From Kitagawia praeruptora (taxonomy: Eukaryota > Streptophyta > Magnoliopsida > Apiales > Apiaceae): a DNA stretch of 64,000 nucleotides. Positions 58,900 to 64,000 of this stretch are shown here, piece by piece. Below the pieces are notes generated by a model. That model saw only the letters and a list, made by a program, of their open reading frames with translations. It searched no databases and was not told the DNA's origin. A program made the position numbers and the translations under genes. The stretch is from positions 156,079,501 to 156,143,500 of the forward strand of contig CM075354.1 in the NCBI GenBank assembly GCA_037693485.1, in the 5' to 3' direction. The number at the start of each line of letters is the position of its first letter. Within the stretch, counting starts at the first letter, position 1.

Positions 58900-59505
58900 T
58901 TGATCAATGAATCTATTGCATCAACTCTGTTCTCTAGCCAAACCTCAGCTCCAACAATATCTACTACAATTCTGAAGGTGCTCACTCCAGCAATTGTGGC
59001 TCCTACATTCTATGATGCTGAACCTTCATATGTCAAAGAATTTGAACCCTTCATAAAAACCAGACCCTACTCTCCACCAAAAGCAAATGGGAAGAACAAG
59101 TTACAATTGGACTTTCCATTTCCCAAGGATGATGAAGAGAAGCTAATGGGAAAACAAATCAAGAAGTTCAAGGAGAAAAGTAACAGTTGTGTAAGAGAAT
59201 GGATGGATGTAATCATAAGGAATGAAAAAGTTCTAAACATATCCAACAGCCATCCTAGATTTGTTGAAGCCAAGAGGGAAGAGACTTCAAGGCTGCTAAG
59301 AGAAGCTCATCCAGAAACTGAATTTCCAAATGAAAACTCAGAAGAGAGGCTAGCCAGGTTAGCTCAAGAATTAGAGGATGAGTTACAAAGTGAAGAAAGG
59401 AAGTCTGAGAAACTTTCTAAGCCAGTCAAGAGAATAGGTGGCACTAAGGCCAGGGTACAGAAAAGACAGAAAAAGGAAAGATCCAAAAGACCTATTTCTC
59501 CATAG
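58900..59505 (+). CDS. Extra 3' ORF of outer copia, charged part
   Basis: 201 residues in the same frame as the preceding and following pieces, cut by single stops (TAA 58894, TAG 59503). Includes KKFKEKSNSCVREWMDVIIR and ends in a strongly basic stretch (RVQKRQKKERSKRPISP), a plausible nuclear-import or nucleic-acid-binding tail. No family recognised. Confidence 0.52.
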   Translation: MINESIASTLFSSQTSAPTISTTILKVLTPAIVAPTFYDAEPSYVKEFEPFIKTRPYSPPKANGKNKLQLDFPFPKDDEEKLMGKQIKKFKEKSNSCVREWMDVIIRNEKVLNISNSHPRFVEAKREETSRLLREAHPETEFPNENSEERLARLAQELEDELQSEERKSEKLSKPVKRIGGTKARVQKRQKKERSKRPISP

Positions 59506-59547
59506 AAAGAATCTAGAGAAATAAGTGGCACACAATCATCAGTTCAA

Positions 59548-60342
59548 ATGCCTCAAGAGGTAATCAACCCATCTGTAAATTTCCATGGACAGCCAATAGA
59601 GCCAAAGGAGCAACTAGTGGAGTTTGACAAAATTGAGGTTCCTAAATTTCTGGTTGAATCAACACAGAAGAGAAGGGCTCTAAGAAAGCAAACTCCAAAG
59701 GGGCCTATCCTAATATCTAAGGTGCCCTCTATTGTTAAACAGTCACCTGCTGAGAACAAGGAAGACTACATCTATCAGGCAGTAATAGAAGAATATTCTG
59801 GCATCAATCTATATATGGATGAAATATCAGAAGTGAGAGGAATTGACAAATACAATCAACTTCCTGAGAGATTGGTGTTTGTCTACAAAGGAGGAAAAGA
59901 GAGGACATGGCCTTTACAGAAGGTACTTGGAGAAAATTATCAAACCTTAACCAAAGTATTCTCTGCCATTAAGAGACATACAGGGTTCTCCAATGTAGCC
60001 AGACATGAGATAATCAAGAGGATTGAACAGATTAGAGCAGAATGGAATTCTCCATCAAGTTTGCCCAAGAAATTGAAGATCCCATACAATGGACAGAAAA
60101 TCCACATTCAACCATATTGGATGATGGAATTCAGGGATGAAGATGGAACCAGGAGATTCTTCAGGTTAGAGGACCAACTATCTAAGGCTAGCACCCAGTA
60201 CTTTAGGTGGTTGCAATCAAAGCTGAATCCAAAGATTGTTGAAGAAGATGCCTTCTACAGGCAACTCCAAGTCCAGATTGAATCAAATTCTGCCAAGGAA
60301 GGAAAATCAAGAGTGCTGCCCACCAGAGAAAGAAAACGTTAA
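59548..60342 (+). CDS. Extra 3' ORF of outer copia, C-terminal domain
   Basis: 264 residues, same frame as 57808-59505. Residues from about 110 on form the C-terminal domain: RLVFVYKGGKERTWPLQKVL, YQTLTKVFSAIKRHTGF, KIHIQPYWMMEFRDEDGTRR and RLEDQLSKASTQYFRWLQSK. The segment around YKGGKERTW matches the inner element's RYTDGREKKF in layout. It ends shortly before the polypurine tract and 3' LTR. Confidence 0.6.
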   Translation: MPQEVINPSVNFHGQPIEPKEQLVEFDKIEVPKFLVESTQKRRALRKQTPKGPILISKVPSIVKQSPAENKEDYIYQAVIEEYSGINLYMDEISEVRGIDKYNQLPERLVFVYKGGKERTWPLQKVLGENYQTLTKVFSAIKRHTGFSNVARHEIIKRIEQIRAEWNSPSSLPKKLKIPYNGQKIHIQPYWMMEFRDEDGTRRFFRLEDQLSKASTQYFRWLQSKLNPKIVEEDAFYRQLQVQIESNSAKEGKSRVLPTRERKR

Positions 60343-60510
60343 TGATCTGCTCATACTAGAGGAGCAACCTTTCTCTGTAAATTTCTCAAACTTTCTGTAT
60401 TTAAATTTTGAAGCTTAATACAATTATGCATCTTTCAGTAAATATCTCTAGGGAAATGTTTTGTTATCATCAAGGTCCTAAATTTATGGCTTTATGTTCA
60501 TCAAGCATAA

Positions 60511-60522
60511 ATTGGGGGAGAT
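60511..60522 (+). other. Polypurine tract of the outer copia
   Basis: ATTGGGGGAGAT lies immediately before the LTR start TGTTAAGAAT and is the same type as that of the inner element. Confidence 0.85.
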
Positions 60523-61527
60523 TGTTAAGAATATGTTGTAGTTGATGATAACTTCACATTTTATGCACAAATTGTATAAGTCATGTTTTGTAACTGTCAA
60601 CGGATGAGACATTATAACTCTATCCGTTGACAGGTAGCTCATCAACGGATGAGGTTTTGTAGCATACTGTAGTATCTCTGTTTATCAGTTAATAGTGTTT
60701 TTATTCAGAGTCATGTTGACCATCAACGGATAGGCAGAATAGGGTAGCCAATTGTAAATAAGCTATGCTATGTAATTCTGTCTAAGTGAAAGTGTATCAA
60801 CGGATGAGAACAGGACTCTATCAACGGATACAACTCAAATCTACAATATCAATGGATACAACTCAAACTACCTTCAACGGATGACAGTGTACAACATCAA
60901 TGGATAATCATTTACACTCATTTCTATGCTAGCTGGAAAGTAGCAGTTGATAAGGACATGTTTGACTGACAGATCATATGGGTTGATAGTAGGTATAAAA
61001 AGCAGTATGGCAGCCATACTTTGGAAACACAGAAGAAAGAAACATTCCATTTACATTATGAATACAAGAAAGGTGTAGGGAACATGTCTGTTCACAAGGA
61101 CAACCTTTCGGCTACATATGTATTTGGAATGGAGTAGCAAGTCAACTAGAATTAGATTAATATTATCTTATTCCTGTAGTACTTGTAAACTTGGGATATA
61201 TAACCAAGTGTAGCAACTCTGTAATAATTAAGAAAAACTGTTTTGTAAGTTTATTCTTGCTTAGATATTTCTTGAATATCCTTAGAAGCAAAGAGTTGTA
61301 AAACAGCGGCTATGTACATTTGTATCACATAGTTTTTCTTCAAATAAAAGCTTCAGGTGGTGCATATTAACCACCTGATTTTATATGTGTTTGTGCATTA
61401 CACTCCATACAGTAGTTATATCCATATAGATTTCTGGAGTTCTTATCAGAAATTTATAAATATCAAGAATTGTATTCAACCCCCCCCCCTTTCTACAATA
61501 ATACAAGTGTGTAATCTGAAAATAACA
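60523..61527 (+). repeat. 3' LTR of the outer copia
   Basis: 1,005 bp, full length. Holds the TCAACGGAT cluster (60598-60910) and a TATA box near 60994. A poly-C run (CCCCCCCCC) lies near 61482. The segment 61328-61500 has no counterpart in the 5' LTR. Confidence 0.92.
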
Positions 61528-61532
61528 ATTTG

Positions 61533-62043
61533 GGGTATGAAAAAGACATATTTCATATGATATGTATCAAGTGTAGTCAAAACATACAATTTGGGCAAGA
61601 AGATGCAGAGACATGTCTGGCATTTATGCATATAAAACAAAACTTAATTCAGAGACAGTACAATAATAATATAATAATACATATTATTATAGTAACCAGC
61701 AGGCACATCTACATGAACATGACTACATCTCTAACTTTAAAGAGCACGGCCAAGAACACTCTCCAGAATCTGGAGAATTTCCAGAAACCGGCCAAAGTTC
61801 CGGCCAAGTTCAAACATTCCGGCAAGCCTCAAAAACAGTCCAGAAAATTCTCACTTTAACATGTAATATACCATTGATTTCAATTAGTTGAGAAATAGAT
61901 TTGTAAAATAATTTTTAATTTTTTATTTCATAAAAAAAATGATCAAAAGTTATTTATTAAAATTTTATTTTATTTCACCCATCCATAATTCCATATTATT
62001 TTTTCGGTGTTGGAAGCTAGGTTAAAGTGCAAAATGAGCGATA
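61533..62043. other. Intergenic, no gene seen
   Basis: A 109-residue open frame at 61530-61859 shows no recognisable domain. A short phrase, TTCCAGAAACCGGCCAAAG followed by TTCCGGCCAAG, repeats at 61776-61820. The rest is AT-rich. Confidence 0.5.
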
Positions 62044-62051
62044 GTTGACTG

Positions 62052-63442
62052 TAGGGCTATTAACGAAACGAATTCGAAACGAATACTTTAATTTTCATAT
62101 TTGTATTCGGTTTAAATATATATATTCGGATTCGTATTCGTTTATTACCCGAATAAGTATTTGTATTCATATTCGGATTCGGTTAAATTCACGAACTATT
62201 CATATTCGTTTAAGGTACTCATTTAAGAGAAAATGAACTCCCATAGTCCCATACTTCACCAGTTCAAGCAAATTATAAAGTAATAATATTACAATCATCC
62301 AACTCAAAGAAAACAAAATTCAAATTACAACCAAAATGTAAAAGTTTAATATGCCTTAATTAATTTGAAGCTCATGCAACAAAACCTCATAAACACTAAT
62401 GCAATCTGTCCTAGCTTGAAAGCATGTAATCTTCTCGAATTGAGGAAGATTGACTTTCATCATAAAAGAATACCCTGTTTCTTCCACAACAGAAAATGGC
62501 TTTTCGTGCATAAGAATCCAGTGGGCAACTGCTTCGCTTTGCCTTGAATGATCATACTTTCCATCTGATAAAGGGGCTATCTCCATCTTACAAACAGCCG
62601 GTCCAAATTGTAATCTTTTCTGGTTTTGTAAAGCCATCTTCTTCTTAAGACAAGTTTTTCCGTGATTAAGATACGGAGTAGTAGGTCCACCTGATTTATA
62701 TGCAAGTTTTTCCGAACAATACTTACACTGAGCTTTTTGGATGCCATTTGATAGCTTAATCACCACAAAATCCCCCCATACCACTGAAGTTTTCTTTCTC
62801 TTTCTTCGTTGAAAAGCATTTGACTCCTTATTAACTTCTTTTGATTTTTCATCCCCGTCATTTGGATTTTGATTCACAACTTCTTCTGCTACATCTTTAT
62901 TTCGTATATCTTCATTAAATTCTTCACCTTCTAACTCAATAACATCATCCAAGGCAAACGAAGAAAAAGGGCAAGTCATTTGAAAAAAGAAAAAAAAAGC
63001 TTGAGTTGAGAATTAGGGATACAGAGAAGGAGGCGACTTAACGAGAGACGGAGAGAGGGTTGTGATTTGTGAAACAATTAGGGATCATTTAGGGTTGATT
63101 CTTATACGGGTTCTAAATTATATGGACTGGACTGGGCTGGAGTGCTGGACTGGGCTGGATGGACTAAGTGTTAAGTGTAATCCATAATCCTATTAAATAA
63201 AAAATATAATATTTTTCTATATAATATAAAATAATATATATATATATAATATTTAATTTCCGAATAATTAAGCGAATAGCGAATACGAATATTTATCTAT
63301 TCGAATTTGTATTTGTTAACAAATCGAATATTTTTTTAGATTTGAATTCGTATTTGTATTTGTTAATAAACGAACACGAATAATGTTAAACAAATTCGAA
63401 TACCGAATATTTCATTAAATATTCGTTTCGTTAACAGGCCTA
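62052..63442 (-). mobile_element. hAT DNA transposon derivative, 1.4 kb
   Basis: Ends TAGGGCTATTAACGAAACG (left) and the complement of TAGGCCTGTTAACGAAACG (right) are imperfect inverted repeats, flanked by the 8-bp duplication GTTGACTG (62044-62051 and 63443-63450), diagnostic for hAT. Subterminal zones (62070-62215 and 63260-63430) are rich in CGAATA/TATTCG words. Only the N-terminal BED finger of a transposase is encoded; the DDE/RNase H-like core and dimerisation domain are missing, so the element cannot move by itself. Confidence 0.9.
62356..62979 (-). CDS. BED zinc-finger protein of the hAT derivative
   Basis: 207 residues. A BED-type finger spans about 64-112: SVVWGDF, then CKYC (Cys85, Cys88) and H106-x3-C110 in LNHGKTC. 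BED fingers bind DNA at hAT ends. An acidic N-terminal region (EGEEFNEDIRNKDVAEEVVN) precedes a basic RRKRKK tract that may direct nuclear import. After the finger, FSVVEETGYSFMMKVNLPQF matches the segment hAT transposases have before the catalytic core, and then the frame ends in LLHELQIN. The catalytic core is deleted. If made, it could compete for element ends. The frame is intact over its length. Confidence 0.75.
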   Translation of the reverse strand: MTCPFSSFALDDVIELEGEEFNEDIRNKDVAEEVVNQNPNDGDEKSKEVNKESNAFQRRKRKKTSVVWGDFVVIKLSNGIQKAQCKYCSEKLAYKSGGPTTPYLNHGKTCLKKKMALQNQKRLQFGPAVCKMEIAPLSDGKYDHSRQSEAVAHWILMHEKPFSVVEETGYSFMMKVNLPQFEKITCFQARTDCISVYEVLLHELQIN

Positions 63443-63603
63443 GTTGACTGGTTGTTTCCGTAAATAACTCATAAAATCTATTATATTATTAATAGCCCAA
63501 CAAGGGTCTATTAATTCATGAGACAATAAATTCAATCTAAAATCATGAGACATTTTATTCAATTTAAAATGACTAATTTATCCTTATATTTAATATTTTT
63601 TAA

Positions 63604-63684
63604 AAAATGTTGTTGGAAAGAGTTGAACTTGGGTCTCCAAGTTAGTGTAGACATATTTTTACCACTAGACCACTGACTCACATG
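63604..63684 (-). repeat. tRNA-like segment in the second Helitron
   Basis: Minus strand carries box A-like TGGTCTAGTGGTAA and box B-like AGTTCAACTCT about 35 bases later. It is a different tRNA type from the copies at 1071-1955. Not a functional tRNA as far as can be folded by eye. Confidence 0.4.
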
Positions 63685-63863
63685 TGTTGAAAATTATAAA
63701 TATTATATGTGTGTGTGAGGGTGTGTGTGTGCATGTATGTGTTTTTGTGTGGCTCGAGTGAAAGAATATCTTGTATTTTAATTATTGCGACATGTTTACA
63801 ATTTTTAGTCTTGGGTTTATTTTTATATTTATTGATTCATATTAAAATACATGAGAAAAAGGT

Positions 63864-63883
63864 TCCTAAAGTTAACTTTAGGA
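63864..63883. repeat. 20-bp perfect palindrome
   Basis: TCCTAAAGTTAACTTTAGGA reads the same on both strands; a second half-copy (CTAAAGTTAACCTTTAG) follows at 63891-63907. The arm is the one used in the hairpin at 20543-20573. Confidence 0.85.
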
Positions 63884-64000
63884 GAATTATCTAAAGTTAA
63901 CCTTTAGAGCTATGTGATTTTAATTTTTTGTTACCTTTTATTTATAAGGGGCCCGCAGGGGCATTAATGAGTGGGATGATGTGTCTTGATTTTATTGGTT

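Larger units (their letters stand above)
35347..61527 (+). mobile_element. Outer copia element with extra 3' ORF (decayed)
   Basis: LTR ends TGTTA...AATAACA; target duplication ATTTG at 35342-35346 and 61528-61532. The 5' LTR is split: 35347-36176 and 49498-49515, with the inner element and its AAGTG duplication between. The 3' LTR is 60523-61527 (1,005 bp). Without the insert it is about 12.9 kb. Order: LTR, primer site, gag, protease, integrase, RT, RNase H, internal TATA, extra ORF region (55857-60342), polypurine tract, LTR. Many stops and frameshifts show it is an old, inactive copy. The motif TCAACGGAT or its complement recurs in the LTRs and interior. Confidence 0.93.
63477..64000 (+). 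mobile_element. Helitron 5' end, cut by the window edge
   Basis: TCTATTATATTATTAATAGC after A resembles the 5' end at 924 (TCTATTACTATATATAATAG), followed by similar CCAACAAGGG / ACAACACAAGGG phrases and, about 130 bases in, an antisense tRNA-like segment. The 3' end is outside the window. Confidence 0.55.

Noticed and set aside
35347..61527. Integrated endogenous pararetrovirus
   Set aside because: Paired LTRs, tRNA-Met primer sites, 5-bp target duplications and integrase before RT identify copia LTR retrotransposons.
61530..61859. 109-residue frame after the outer copia
   Set aside because: No domain; begins at the target duplication and is probably fortuitous.

Overview
The window is nuclear DNA of a flowering plant, probably a eudicot. 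It is very AT-rich and consists mostly of nested transposable elements: Ty1/copia LTR elements primed by initiator tRNA-Met, a tRNA-Asp-primed non-autonomous LTR element, Helitrons with hairpin-CTAG ends, Stowaway MITEs, 9-bp-TSD MITEs and a hAT relic. Host genes are few: two tandemly duplicated intronless F-box genes, a broken fragment of the chloroplast cytochrome c biogenesis gene CCS1, and an unidentified two-exon membrane-protein fragment. No functional tRNA, rRNA or CRISPR was seen. The species cannot be named from the sequence.

Layout. 1-923: low-complexity AT DNA. 924-3346: a Helitron carrying three antisense tRNA-like segments. 3370-3603: Stowaway MITE. 4448-10114: a copia element with 1,096-bp LTRs that look identical. 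It lacks reverse transcriptase and RNase H and sits in the last codons of F-box gene A (10079-11269, minus). 11869-12454: short Helitron. 12581-13268: a Helitron 5' end next to a gene fragment with a MITE in its intron. 14434-15639: F-box gene B (minus). 16150-19690: about five copies of a roughly 0.62-kb satellite arranged as alternating A/B types and hit by two MITEs. 19690-22912: degenerate AT repeats with nested Helitrons. 22913-28495: no intact gene, CCS1 pseudogene at 27055-28060. 28496-35025: non-autonomous LTR element on the minus strand (1,244-bp LTRs) with one unknown ORF, inserted close to a Helitron 3' end. 35347-61527: a decayed copia element on the plus strand, whose 5' LTR contains a whole 13.3-kb copia element on the minus strand (36177-49492). 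62052-63442: a hAT derivative with only a BED zinc finger. 63477-64000: a Helitron 5' end cut by the window edge.

The most interesting pattern is in the two nested copia elements. They belong to different families but share one architecture: gag-pol, then a TATA box, then a 4.5-4.7 kb extra 3' reading region with related N- and C-terminal domains and a coiled-coil middle. Each family has its own short repeated motif (TCAACGGAT in the outer element; TCGAAT or TTCGAGAAC in the inner one). In each element the motif is clustered upstream of the LTR TATA box and again upstream of the internal TATA box of the extra ORF. This looks like a family-specific circuit in which one cis motif could control both the LTR and an internal promoter. 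A DNA-binding role for the extra protein is a testable guess, not shown by the sequence.

Insertion order follows from nesting. The outer copia is old: many stops, frameshifts, and a catalytic RT aspartate changed to histidine. The inner copia came later; its LTRs differ at about two dozen sites by eye. The copia in F-box gene A and the tRNA-Asp LTR element look very recent, since I see no differences between their LTRs.
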